Positions 1 through 7,870 of a DNA stretch of 64,000 bases are shown here, piece by piece. The stretch comes from a bacterium (GTDB lineage Bacteria > Planctomycetota > Planctomycetia > Isosphaerales > Isosphaeraceae). Both the position numbers and the translations under genes were made by a program. The first letter of the stretch is position 1. The number at the start of each line of letters is the position of its first letter. The notes under the pieces are model-generated. The model had not been told where the DNA came from and did no database searches. It saw only the letters and a program-made list of their open reading frames with translations. The stretch spans positions 1 to 64,000 of the forward strand of contig WGMM01000033.1 in NCBI GenBank assembly GCA_016125085.1. The letters run 5' to 3'.

Positions 1-2
1 GC

Positions 3-116
3 CCAGGACGCGTCGAGCCCCGAGTGTTGAAACGCCGCCCGAAGGAATTCCCGTTGATGAAGAGACCAAGACGAGACTTGAAGCAAGACATTATGAACGG
101 AACACTTGCGGCTTAA
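3..116 (+). mobile_element. C-terminal fragment of a probable IS4-like transposase
   Basis: The window opens inside an open frame that starts before base 1 and ends at a TAA at 114-116. The visible tail is about 37 residues, very basic, and contains the run KRRPKEFPLMKRPR, which resembles the extreme C terminus of IS4-type DDE transposases (typically ...KRRPKxYPxxxxPR...). The catalytic domain lies outside the window, so I cannot say whether the copy is intact. A 15-bp perfect hairpin follows 14 bases after the stop. The family assignment rests on this short motif only. Confidence 0.5.
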
Positions 117-129
117 CTTCGTGGCATTC

Positions 130-166
130 GGGACGGGGGTCATTTTCCAATAATGACCCCCGTCCC
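130..166. terminator. 15-bp perfect hairpin between convergent genes
   Basis: The arms GGGACGGGGGTCATT (130-144) and AATGACCCCCGTCCC (152-166) are perfectly complementary around a 7-base loop. It sits between the transposase tail and the end of the VOC gene, so it could end transcription from both sides. The sequence also looks like a REP-type or insertion-sequence-associated palindrome. Confidence 0.6.
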
Positions 167-181
167 CTTTAATTGTCCGAT

Positions 182-565
182 TCACATCGAATGCAGGCCG
201 ATCATGTTGCCTTCGGTGTCTTCGACGATCGCGATCGCCCCGTGCTGGCCGATCGACATTTTGGGTTTGAAGAGCTTTCCGCCATGTTTCACGGCCCGGT
301 CGGCCTCGACGGCACAATCCTGACAGCCGAAATAAACCAGCGAACTGCCGCCTGAGGGGACGCCCGGCATTTTGACCAGAGCGCCGCTGGCGCCGTAGTT
401 TTCCATCGACGACGGGAATGCCATCATTTCCATGCCGGGGAAGCTGTCCGTGTTCGGATTCGCGAGAGAATTCAGCTCGCATTCGAAAACGGCTTCGTAA
501 AAGGCTTTCGCCCTGGCCATATCCTGAACGTAGATTTCGAACCAGACGATCGGGTTCGGGTACAT
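182..565 (-). CDS. VOC family (glyoxalase-like) protein
   Basis: This 127-residue protein has the size and pattern of a single vicinal-oxygen-chelate domain: it opens with NPIVWFEIYVQDMARAKAFY, the usual first beta-alpha unit in which a strand is followed by a helix carrying RAxxFY, and ends with a beta strand plus EDTEGNMIGLHS, which normally carries the metal-ligand glutamate. VOC proteins of this length dimerise and may act as metal-dependent lyases, dioxygenases or resistance proteins; the substrate cannot be read here. The ATG is preceded on the minus strand by AAAGGAA at good spacing. It is monocistronic and divergent from the glycosyltransferase gene. Family is clear, function unknown. 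Confidence 0.85.
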   Translation of the reverse strand: MYPNPIVWFEIYVQDMARAKAFYEAVFECELNSLANPNTDSFPGMEMMAFPSSMENYGASGALVKMPGVPSGGSSLVYFGCQDCAVEADRAVKHGGKLFKPKMSIGQHGAIAIVEDTEGNMIGLHSM

Positions 566-913
566 GGTCGAAATTCCTTTCGGATGGGGTGACGCTGGTC
601 GAATGCACGAATCGATCGGGCAGAGAAGCGGGGCATGCCGAAATCCTGCCGAATCAACGTATCCAGAAATCCAGAGTAATCGGAATTTCGATCTCGATCG
701 ATGGGCCGTTCCGTGTTTTTTCGGACCGAAGTTACGACTTTGCGGATCGGTGCCGATGCGAATGGCCTTCCCGGGAAAGAGTCATGCCGATGCGCCGAAT
801 TCATTGAAGTTTCTTTTGCCGACGTCGTTCGCCGGCCCTTATGATGACGTGGCCTGAAGTCACGATGAGCGATATTCTCCGCTTCGAGCGCACCGGTCCT
901 GCCTGAAAATGTC
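566..913. other. Divergent intergenic region, no gene seen
   Basis: This 348-base stretch separates the divergently transcribed VOC and glycosyltransferase genes. Overlapping open frames on both strands run into the neighbouring genes and show no recognisable protein pattern. It should contain both promoters, but I could not identify convincing -35/-10 pairs. Confidence 0.4.
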
Positions 914-2104
914 ATGAAGATCGCCCTCGTCACCGAAACCTTCCCGCCCCAGATCAACGGGGTGTCCCGAACGCTCGAACAACTGGCCAGGCATGCAGTC
1001 CGGAGGGGCGACGAAATTATGGTCGTCCACCCGAAATACGCCTCAGGCGAGCGGTCGAGCCTCGCTGCCGAATCCGGCAGGTATCGGGACCTCGAGTTGC
1101 CCGCCCTGCCGCTGCCGTTCTATCCGGAAGTCATCCTTCCCCGGCCGCCATTCGGCCGTATGCGCCGTTCTCTCGACGCCTTCCGGCCCGACATCGTGCA
1201 TATCGCCACAGAAGCACTTTTGGGCTATTCGGCACTTCGGCATTGCCTGAAGCGAAAATGGCCAGTGGTTTCGAGCTTTCATACGAACTTCGACACATAC
1301 GCGGCCCATTATCGGCTTGGCTGGACCGTGCCGACGTTGACCCGCTATCTCCGCGGGTTCCATAATCGCACCGCGGCGACTTACGTACCTTCTCGTTCCA
1401 TGATCCTGAAGCTGGCTGAGCAGGGCTTCGAACGCCTGGTGCTGTGGTCTCGCGGAGTCGACACCGCTGTCTTCCGTCCACGTCAGGCCGAGCGGCTCGC
1501 GGGCCGGGATCGACTGGAAATTCCGGCCACGGCGTTCGTCGTGGGGCATTGCGGCAGGCTGGCACCCGAGAAAAACGTGGAGTTTCTGGCTGAGGCGCTT
1601 GAGCGAATGCTCAGCCGCGTGATGCACGCCCACGCGGTGATCGTGGGCGACGGACCCAGCCGGGCAGCGCTCGAAAACCGGCTGAAAAGCATACCGGGGC
1701 TCTCGCGGCGAGTTCACTTCACTGGTTATCTGACTGGTCCGCGTCTGGCGGACGCTTATGGCTTGATGGACGTTTTCGCCTTCGCAAGCCGCACGGAGAC
1801 GTTCGGAAACGTTTTGCTCGAAGCCATGGCCACGGGGCTGCCGGTCGTGGCTCTGGCCGAAGGGGGGCCGGCGGATGTCGTCGCCGACGGTGAGACAGGA
1901 CGACTACTCAGCCGCGACTCGAAGCCATCGGCCATGGCCGATATCCTGGCAGAATGGTCGCACCTGCCGGCTACGGTCCGCAAGTTGGGCGAAAGTGCCC
2001 GGGCCTATGCGGGAACGCAGTCCTGGGAAGCGATCATGGAAGGCCTGTTCGTCGATTACAGGCGGGTGATCGAAAGCCGATCGAAGGCGACATCGGCCAA
2101 TTGA
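914..2104 (+). CDS. Glycosyltransferase family 4 (GT-B fold)
   Basis: A 396-residue retaining glycosyltransferase of the GT4/GT1 clan. The N-terminal Rossmann half starts MKIALVTETFPPQINGVSRT, the acceptor-side signature with a Gly-rich turn. The C-terminal half holds GRLAPEKN (about residues 214-221, the Arg/Lys that bind the nucleotide-sugar phosphates) and the E-x7-E motif ETFGNVLLE (295-303), followed by GLPVVALAEGGP. The N terminus is most like MgtA/PimB-type mannosyltransferases and glycolipid transferases, but donor and acceptor are inferred. It likely works at the cytoplasmic face of the membrane. It is a single gene, ending 98 bases before a convergent permease gene with a strong hairpin between them. 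Confidence 0.9.
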   Translation: MKIALVTETFPPQINGVSRTLEQLARHAVRRGDEIMVVHPKYASGERSSLAAESGRYRDLELPALPLPFYPEVILPRPPFGRMRRSLDAFRPDIVHIATEALLGYSALRHCLKRKWPVVSSFHTNFDTYAAHYRLGWTVPTLTRYLRGFHNRTAATYVPSRSMILKLAEQGFERLVLWSRGVDTAVFRPRQAERLAGRDRLEIPATAFVVGHCGRLAPEKNVEFLAEALERMLSRVMHAHAVIVGDGPSRAALENRLKSIPGLSRRVHFTGYLTGPRLADAYGLMDVFAFASRTETFGNVLLEAMATGLPVVALAEGGPADVVADGETGRLLSRDSKPSAMADILAEWSHLPATVRKLGESARAYAGTQSWEAIMEGLFVDYRRVIESRSKATSAN

Positions 2105-2142
2105 ATTTGGCCGATATCCGAAGGAATCCGTAACGAAAAGAC

Positions 2143-2184
2143 CAGCCGCCATGCGTTTTCCGAGAGGAAAGTGCATGGCGGCTG
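2143..2184. terminator. Long bidirectional hairpin terminator
   Basis: CAGCCGCCATGC (2143-2154) pairs perfectly with GCATGGCGGCTG (2173-2184), and the intervening bases continue the stem with two G-T and five Watson-Crick pairs, closing on the loop GAGA (2162-2165). The total stem is 19 pairs with a GNRA-type tetraloop. It lies exactly between the convergent glycosyltransferase and permease genes. Confidence 0.7.
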
Positions 2185-2202
2185 ATGATCGCTTCATGCC
2201 GG

Positions 2203-4383
2203 TCACTTACGAGCGGCTGAGCTTTTGTCTTTCGAATTCGCGCCCGGCATGTTGGCGCCCAGGCGGCCGGTGCGGCCGACGATGAGCAGGCCCACGCTTT
2301 CGGGCAGGTTACGTGCGATGGACATGAGGACGTCGCCCTTGAGGGCTGTCCACATCGCACCCCGGCGCGTGACGCCAAGCATGAGCAGGTCGGCACCGTG
2401 GGTGACGGCGAAGTCGAGGATCGAATCGGGCACTTCGCGACTGACGCCGTAAAGCAGCCGCAGCGGCACGCCGGCATCCTCGCACTTTTTGCGTGTCTGC
2501 TCGAAAAGGTCCAGGGCGGCCTGGTCCTCGTCGAGCGTGATCGAGATGATCGGCCCGATGGCCTGAACGGCGACGTGGCGAATGAACAGCAATTGCAATT
2601 CGGCCTGCCAGGCCTGACATTCGCGGATGGCGTATTCGAGCAGTTCGGGATTGCCCTGGGTGGCCACCATGATACGGTTGAGCGGCTTGTACTTGCCCTC
2701 GAACAGCATCTTGCGGCGGATGGGCTTGCCCAGCTCCATTTCGATCGGTTCGCCAAGTTCTTCGGCGATACCGGTGTGGATACCTTCGCGCTTTTGAGCC
2801 CAATCGCTGGTGAGGGCGAGCGAGCCGGTCAGGGCGACTGTCAGGATGAAGTCAAGCAGGTTGCCCTGCCAGCCAGGCAGAACCTTGGCGAAAGGAGCGA
2901 ACGCGACGACGCCCGCCGCGGCCACGCCCAGGAAGATGGCGATGCCGATGTAGCCCGACTTGCGGTTCGAAGGCAACTTGAGCTTGGGGTTCAAAGCCAG
3001 GGCGATGAGTCTCGCCCCCAGGCCGATCGCGAGGGTGATCATCGCGAAGCCGCGGGCTTCGGGCTTGATCTGGCAGATCGTGGCCTCGATGCAGATCATG
3101 AGCAAAGTCAGCACGATCATCGTCGTTCGCTCGAACTTCGACAACGTCATGTGCTTGTTCGTGGAGATCGAGGCCAGGTTGATACCGATCGCGCCTACCA
3201 CGCCGACGGCGTAAAGACCCGCCAGAGCCGTGACGTCAGGGAAAAGCAGGACGACCATCGAAGGAATCACGCTGGCGACCACCAGCGGAATCAGTGGCAT
3301 GCCGAACTTGTTGAGCAGGCCGAAGCTGGAGGGCAGTTCGCGGTCACGCGAGAGCATGAACAGGGCCGAAACCAGTGCACCGATCGCCGTGTTCACGGCT
3401 GAGAGCAGCAGGAGCGCGAAGACGAACGAGCTTATGGTCGCGAACGTTTTGCCGACATAAGTTTCGGCGATCAGGTGGAGCATGTCGTCGGTGTGGCGGG
3501 GCGGTGTGCCCTCGGGGCTCAGTTTCACGCCCCGTTCCACTTCCTTTTCGACATTCACGTGAGCCGGCAGGGGTTCGTTGGGCGAGTAGTAAAGAAGGCT
3601 GTCAGGCAGCATGTGCATGGCCGCGGCCAGCACGATGTTCATGATCACGATTTCGAACATGACGGGCCGGATGGCCAGTTTGCTTGTGCGTTCGACCGGC
3701 TGGACCATGACACCCGTCATGTTCGCGATCGCTTCGACCCCGGAGAGGGCAAGAACGATCTCAGTGAACCCGACCCAGGAGTCCCAGAGCGATCCCTGAA
3801 AAGGGCTTGCGACACGGAAGCCGGTGACTTCGGGCACCGTCACGATGCCGGCCCATTCGCCGAAGATCGACAGGCCGATGGCTGTCGTCAGAACGACGGT
3901 GGCGATCGCGATGAGCATGGCGATCGATCCGGTCTTCGTCGGCCCGAGGGCATTCAGGAGACCGATACCCAGAATGGTGATCGCGGCCATGAAGGCTTCG
4001 AACGGCAGGCCCAGGACGAGCATGCCTTTGAGCGCGAGCAGGTTTTCGAGGTAGTGAAACGCTTCCAGGCAGGAAAGGCTGGCTGTGACCACGTAATCCG
4101 CACACAGAAGCAGGCCGCCGACGACGGCCAGGAGCTGCGACCTTTGCCGTGCAGCCGAATAGACGCCGCCGCCGTCGGGGAACAGCTTGCAGACGACCTG
4201 ATAGCTCCAGCCCACGGCAAGGAGCAGGGCACTCATCAGCAGGATGAACCAGAAGCTGGCCCGGCCATTGAAGGCGAAGGCCAGACCCAGCACGTAGAGG
4301 CGGCTGGTTCCCCAGTCGCCGAAGAGCATGGGCCCTGCGTGATGCCACTTCAGGACACGCGGACGTTCGCCAACGCTGAGCAT
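2203..4383 (-). CDS. APC superfamily permease with C-terminal universal-stress-like domain
   Basis: This 726-residue inner-membrane protein has about twelve hydrophobic segments over roughly residues 20-530, beginning with GPMLFGDWGTSRLYVLGLAF, in the style of amino-acid/polyamine/organocation permeases. The last ~200 residues are soluble; from about residue 570 (NRIMVATQGNPELLEYA) they resemble a universal stress protein (UspA) domain, including the closing pattern GVTRRGAMWTALKGD ahead of a VGLLIVGRTGRL strand. Such fusions are known in bacterial APC transporters, where the Usp domain probably binds nucleotide and tunes transport. The substrate is unknown. The gene is alone on its strand; its start region faces the unknown membrane protein at 4557. 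Confidence 0.85.
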   Translation of the reverse strand: MLSVGERPRVLKWHHAGPMLFGDWGTSRLYVLGLAFAFNGRASFWFILLMSALLLAVGWSYQVVCKLFPDGGGVYSAARQRSQLLAVVGGLLLCADYVVTASLSCLEAFHYLENLLALKGMLVLGLPFEAFMAAITILGIGLLNALGPTKTGSIAMLIAIATVVLTTAIGLSIFGEWAGIVTVPEVTGFRVASPFQGSLWDSWVGFTEIVLALSGVEAIANMTGVMVQPVERTSKLAIRPVMFEIVIMNIVLAAAMHMLPDSLLYYSPNEPLPAHVNVEKEVERGVKLSPEGTPPRHTDDMLHLIAETYVGKTFATISSFVFALLLLSAVNTAIGALVSALFMLSRDRELPSSFGLLNKFGMPLIPLVVASVIPSMVVLLFPDVTALAGLYAVGVVGAIGINLASISTNKHMTLSKFERTTMIVLTLLMICIEATICQIKPEARGFAMITLAIGLGARLIALALNPKLKLPSNRKSGYIGIAIFLGVAAAGVVAFAPFAKVLPGWQGNLLDFILTVALTGSLALTSDWAQKREGIHTGIAEELGEPIEMELGKPIRRKMLFEGKYKPLNRIMVATQGNPELLEYAIRECQAWQAELQLLFIRHVAVQAIGPIISITLDEDQAALDLFEQTRKKCEDAGVPLRLLYGVSREVPDSILDFAVTHGADLLMLGVTRRGAMWTALKGDVLMSIARNLPESVGLLIVGRTGRLGANMPGANSKDKSSAARK

Positions 4384-4556
4384 CGGGCGTTCTCACTCCA
4401 GAGGGTCAAATCGCGGCCCGGATGGTCGTCTTGACCAGGTTTCCGGATCGGTCGCTTGGTGGGAGACGGAGAAAAAGCGGACAAATATCGCGGAAAATTG
4501 GACGTCGCGCATACAATGAAATCAGACATCTCGGCAGTAGCAGAAAGGTCCTGCGA

Positions 4557-5381
4557 ATGCTTGATTCTCAGATTCATTGCGAACGACCACGTTCGAAAGC
4601 GTTTCGGCGATCTGCCATCGGTTTCGGTCTTTCCGCAATCGGGCTCGGTGCGTTGTGTGCGGACAACATTCTGGAATTGGGTTACATTCTGTCATTCGCA
4701 CCTCAACTTCGCAAGCTTTTGCTCAACCCTGTCTGGCGGCTGGGTGTCGGCGGGGCCATCACCTGGCTCACGTTTTTCGGGTCGTACATGCTCTGGCTGC
4801 GGTTCGAAACGCCTAAATGGGCGCGAGCGTCCACACTTCTGCTGATCATGAACGCAACCCACGTGGCGTTCTGGGTCGCCGCGCATCATACGGAACTCGG
4901 CCTGCAGGATCTGCAGATCGAACACTCATGGCTGAGGCATCAGATCAGTCAGATCATGAACTGGGCGGAGTTCGCCTGCTGGATCGCCCTGGGCAGGGAA
5001 CTGAACCGGATCTCGCTGGAATTCGAAACGCCGGAGGTTGATCAGCGGCGGTTCCTGGCTTATTCCGGCTTCGTCGTGCTCGGCATGGTGGTGGCCATAC
5101 TGGTCGGCGGCATTCTGACCGACTGGTCCGCCTGGCCGCTGGAGCGTGTCGTTTGGCTCAGCCCGATGGACAGCCTGATGCTCGCCACCGCCACCACGAT
5201 GATCATGCTGGCCGCCTGCATGCAGATGACCCTGGCCTGCTGGCGCGGAATGAGCCTGTGCCGCGTGATCGCCGCCCATGCGGCCGAACTTGACCCGCCA
5301 CGGCAACACTGGACGATCGATCATTTTGACGAAGACCCCTGGGGAATTCGTGCGGAATTGCCCCAGGAATTTCGAAACTGA
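4557..5381 (+). CDS. Unknown multi-pass membrane protein
   Basis: I do not recognise this 274-residue protein. It has about six hydrophobic segments (for example AIGFGLSAIGLGALC near the N terminus, AITWLTFFGSYMLWL, LLLIMNATHVAFWVA, FVVLGMVVAILVGGIL and a Met/Ala-rich segment LATATTMIMLAACM) and a short acidic C-terminal tail, DHFDEDPWGIRAELP. The ATG at 4557 is preferred over the earlier in-frame ATG at 4422 because AGAAAGG lies 8 bases upstream and because the earlier 45 codons are basic, hydrophilic and overlap the divergent promoter region. It is convergent with the HAF/PEP-CTERM gene, 19 bases away. Confidence 0.7.
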   Translation: MLDSQIHCERPRSKAFRRSAIGFGLSAIGLGALCADNILELGYILSFAPQLRKLLLNPVWRLGVGGAITWLTFFGSYMLWLRFETPKWARASTLLLIMNATHVAFWVAAHHTELGLQDLQIEHSWLRHQISQIMNWAEFACWIALGRELNRISLEFETPEVDQRRFLAYSGFVVLGMVVAILVGGILTDWSAWPLERVVWLSPMDSLMLATATTMIMLAACMQMTLACWRGMSLCRVIAAHAAELDPPRQHWTIDHFDEDPWGIRAELPQEFRN

Positions 5382-5400
5382 CCTGACCGTCGGCTGATCG

Positions 5401-6546
5401 TCAAGATCGTGGAATCAGCGACTCACGCCGACGTGAGAACCAGATCAGTATGCATGCCGAAACGATTCCGAGAACGTAGGTCGAAGGTTCCGGCACGATC
5501 GTGAGACCGGAGACCAGAAAGGCTCGATCCTGCCCGCCGACCATGCCCCACCCGACGATGTTGTAGCCAGTCACCGAATTGCCTGAAATCGCCGTGGCCG
5601 ATGCGAGCAGATCCCATGATCCGATGCCGCTGGCCCCTTGCTGTTGCAGAACGGTGAGCAGGTCGTATCCAAGACCGGTGTTCGCGTCCCAAAGCGTCGC
5701 AGCCGGATTGAAGCCGACGACCGTGCTCCCGACGGCAAGATAATTGTCGTCGGAAATCGCATAGGCGAAGCTGGAACCCTGATTCAGGTCGCCCAGGATA
5801 ACGGGCGATCCGTTATCCCAGAGCGTGGCCCGTTCGAGGCCGGAATCCTGCTCGAAAGTCCAGCCGACGACTCGGCTGCCGTCCGCAGAAACACCTTCGG
5901 CAGCTCCGCTGTCATAGCCTTGCGCCTGTGTCAGTGCCGTCATGCCGTTCTGGGAAGTCCAGACGAAAGGCATGTCGCCGCCGGAAGTGCCCGCATAGCC
6001 GACGATCGTAGATCCGTCCAGCGAAGCTCCGTTAGCTTCCGACCAATATCCGGCTTCCAGATCGCCTAGAGCCGACACCGTCGAGCCGACCCAGCGCACG
6101 GCTCGGTAATCGCCGCCGGGAACGTCGGTATAACTCAGTCCGACCGCAACATTCCCATCGCCCGAAACGCCGTTGGCCTGGCTTCCGAGGTCTCCGGTCA
6201 GCGGATTCAGCGCCGACATCACGTTGCCCGAAAAGCGAAAGCCACGGGTGTCGGTATCGCCCGAAACGCCGACGATCACTCCGCTGTCACGAGAAATGCC
6301 TTTGGCATACCCGAAAGTGTCGCCGGCCAGGAATCCCAGATTCGTCATGGACCCGCCTGCCCAGCGAAACGGGGTCGGAGAGAAGTCGAAATCGGTCTCA
6401 CCTGCGACGATCCCGTCGTTCGATACGCCGTTGGCGTACGAATACGTCCCGCCAGTGAGTGTTCCGAGATTGATGATTTCGACAGCCTGGGCTTTCGTCA
6501 GAAAAGAAATGACGACGATCGCACACGCGATTCGGAAACATCGCAT
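5401..6546 (-). CDS. PEP-CTERM protein with HAF repeats (first copy)
   Basis: This 381-residue exported protein has an N-terminal signal peptide (RIACAIVVISFLTKAQA), a body of about seven imperfect units of the pattern LGxLxGG...A.GVS.DG..VVG..........RWxG (HAF extracellular repeats), and a C-terminal sorting tail: VPEPS, a hydrophobic stretch YVLGIVSACILIWF and the basic cluster SRRR. PEP-CTERM tails are processed by exosortase, so the product is predicted to be exported and linked to the exopolysaccharide matrix. The ATG at 6546 is chosen over the one at 6654 because it follows AGGAG and leads directly into the signal peptide. A paralogue lies at 9966, beyond the LysR and catalase genes. 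Confidence 0.85.
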   Translation of the reverse strand: MRCFRIACAIVVISFLTKAQAVEIINLGTLTGGTYSYANGVSNDGIVAGETDFDFSPTPFRWAGGSMTNLGFLAGDTFGYAKGISRDSGVIVGVSGDTDTRGFRFSGNVMSALNPLTGDLGSQANGVSGDGNVAVGLSYTDVPGGDYRAVRWVGSTVSALGDLEAGYWSEANGASLDGSTIVGYAGTSGGDMPFVWTSQNGMTALTQAQGYDSGAAEGVSADGSRVVGWTFEQDSGLERATLWDNGSPVILGDLNQGSSFAYAISDDNYLAVGSTVVGFNPAATLWDANTGLGYDLLTVLQQQGASGIGSWDLLASATAISGNSVTGYNIVGWGMVGGQDRAFLVSGLTIVPEPSTYVLGIVSACILIWFSRRRESLIPRS

Positions 6547-6747
6547 CGTATGGGTCTCCTGGTTCGGGAATGTAAAGAACCGGTGAAATCCCGATCGAAA
6601 ATCGAGCGACCGATTCGTGCAGCCGAGTGGATCAGAGCCGTAAAACGGCACCAATTTTGAGGGTTAAATCAAGATCGGCGAGTTTCTGACGAAACTTGAG
6701 TCATTTCCCGGCCAGCGTTCCGGTTCTCCTCTTTTCACCGTCATACA

Positions 6748-7659
6748 TCACGAAGTCCGCGTCGAAACGTTCGATGATTGTCGAACGAGGGAAAATTCGC
6801 GGACCAATTTTCGGAAAGCCTCAACAAGCCGGCTGCGGAACCGGTACGGATTCCAGGCCGCGACAATCCGCCGCGTCGGTGTCGGCTCCGCAAGATGCCG
6901 GTAAACACGCCTCGGGCTCGTGTCCATCCGCCCCGCCATGGCCGGTATCAGGCTGACGCCATGCCCCAGGGCCACCAGCTCCTGCACCGTCGCGAGCTGG
7001 CTGGTTCGCTCCAGCGCCACCGGATTGAAGGCATTGTGCCGGCAGAAATGGAGGATGTTGTCCGACAGGCAATGCGCCTCGCCCAGCAGCACGAACGGCA
7101 TCGATTCGATCCGGTCCAGCCCGATGACAGGTTCGCGGCAAAGCTCGTTGTCGGCGGCGATCACCAGCAGCAGTTCCTCTTCGAACAAGTCCTCGACTTC
7201 CAGATACTTCACGTTCAGCGGCCGGGCCAGAATCGCCAGGTCGATTTCGCCGTCGGCCAGCTTCTGCAGAAGCTTGTCGGTCGTGTCCTCGACGACACCG
7301 ACATGGGCCCGCGGATGACTGTCGCGAAACTGCCGGATCAGCCCCGGCAGGAAGTAAGGCGCGATCGTCGGAATCGCCCCGACACGCACGCGGCCCGTGG
7401 CTCCGTCGTCCGTAATCTGGGCCTTCAGGTCGTCCACCATGCCCAGGATCCGCCGTGCCATCGCCAGGGCCGTGCGGCCAGCGTCGGTCAGGACCACCTC
7501 CCGCGAGTGCCTCTCGAACAGAGGCTGACCAAGCTCCTCCTCCAATCGTGCGATCGATCGGCTCACCGCGGGCTGAGTCAGCCCCAGATCGGCCGCAGCA
7601 CGCGTGAAGTTGCCGTGCTCAGCCACCTTAGCCATGTGCCGCAACTGCTCAAGTTCCAT
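6748..7659 (-). CDS. LysR family transcriptional regulator, divergent from catalase
   Basis: A 303-residue LysR-type regulator. The winged helix-turn-helix occupies residues 1-60 (MELEQLRHMAKVAEHGNFTRAA, then the recognition helix region LTQPAVSRSIARLEEELGQ), followed by the linker helix and a periplasmic-binding-protein-like effector domain (VRVGAIPTIAPYFLPGLIRQF onward). The Met at 7659 is the usual start for the family; the upstream 17 codons seem to be leader. Divergence from a catalase gene, 211 bases apart, suggests an OxyR-like role, but the paired redox cysteines of classical OxyR are not obvious (only Cys in SLSDNILHFCRHN and near DNELCRE), so peroxide sensing is an inference. Confidence 0.88.
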   Translation of the reverse strand: MELEQLRHMAKVAEHGNFTRAAADLGLTQPAVSRSIARLEEELGQPLFERHSREVVLTDAGRTALAMARRILGMVDDLKAQITDDGATGRVRVGAIPTIAPYFLPGLIRQFRDSHPRAHVGVVEDTTDKLLQKLADGEIDLAILARPLNVKYLEVEDLFEEELLLVIAADNELCREPVIGLDRIESMPFVLLGEAHCLSDNILHFCRHNAFNPVALERTSQLATVQELVALGHGVSLIPAMAGRMDTSPRRVYRHLAEPTPTRRIVAAWNPYRFRSRLVEAFRKLVREFSLVRQSSNVSTRTS

Positions 7660-7708
7660 CGCCGACTCCCCAATTTGCGGTTCGATCGACATGAGCCGAT
7701 CGCCTGCC

Positions 7709-7723
7709 ATAATTCTTGGTTAT
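7709..7723. promoter_or_regulatory. Candidate LysR-type operator (T-N11-A palindrome)
   Basis: ATAATTCTTGGTTAT has inverted ATAA/TTAT ends and fits the T-N11-A box typical of LysR-type regulators. It lies between the divergent LysR and catalase genes, 50 bases before the LysR start. No matching second box was confirmed. Confidence 0.35.
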
Positions 7724-7870
7724 CGAGGTCATGCCGTCAATGCATTAGACTTATGGTTTGCCGGTACGGATAATCTCACAGGTCAGGCGTGATGCGGTTC
7801 GGACGGAATTCGGCCGGATCATGCCTGGGTTTCGGAACGACGAACGACGAATCGGAAGGGACGCGACGCC

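Noticed and set aside
418..807. Overlapping open frames in the VOC-glycosyltransferase gap
   Set aside because: Mutually overlapping and without domain pattern; runs into the neighbouring VOC gene.
2398..4434. Long plus-strand open frames opposite the APC permease
   Set aside because: They are antiparallel to a clear membrane protein and have acidic, low-complexity compositions typical of reverse-frame artefacts in GC-rich DNA.
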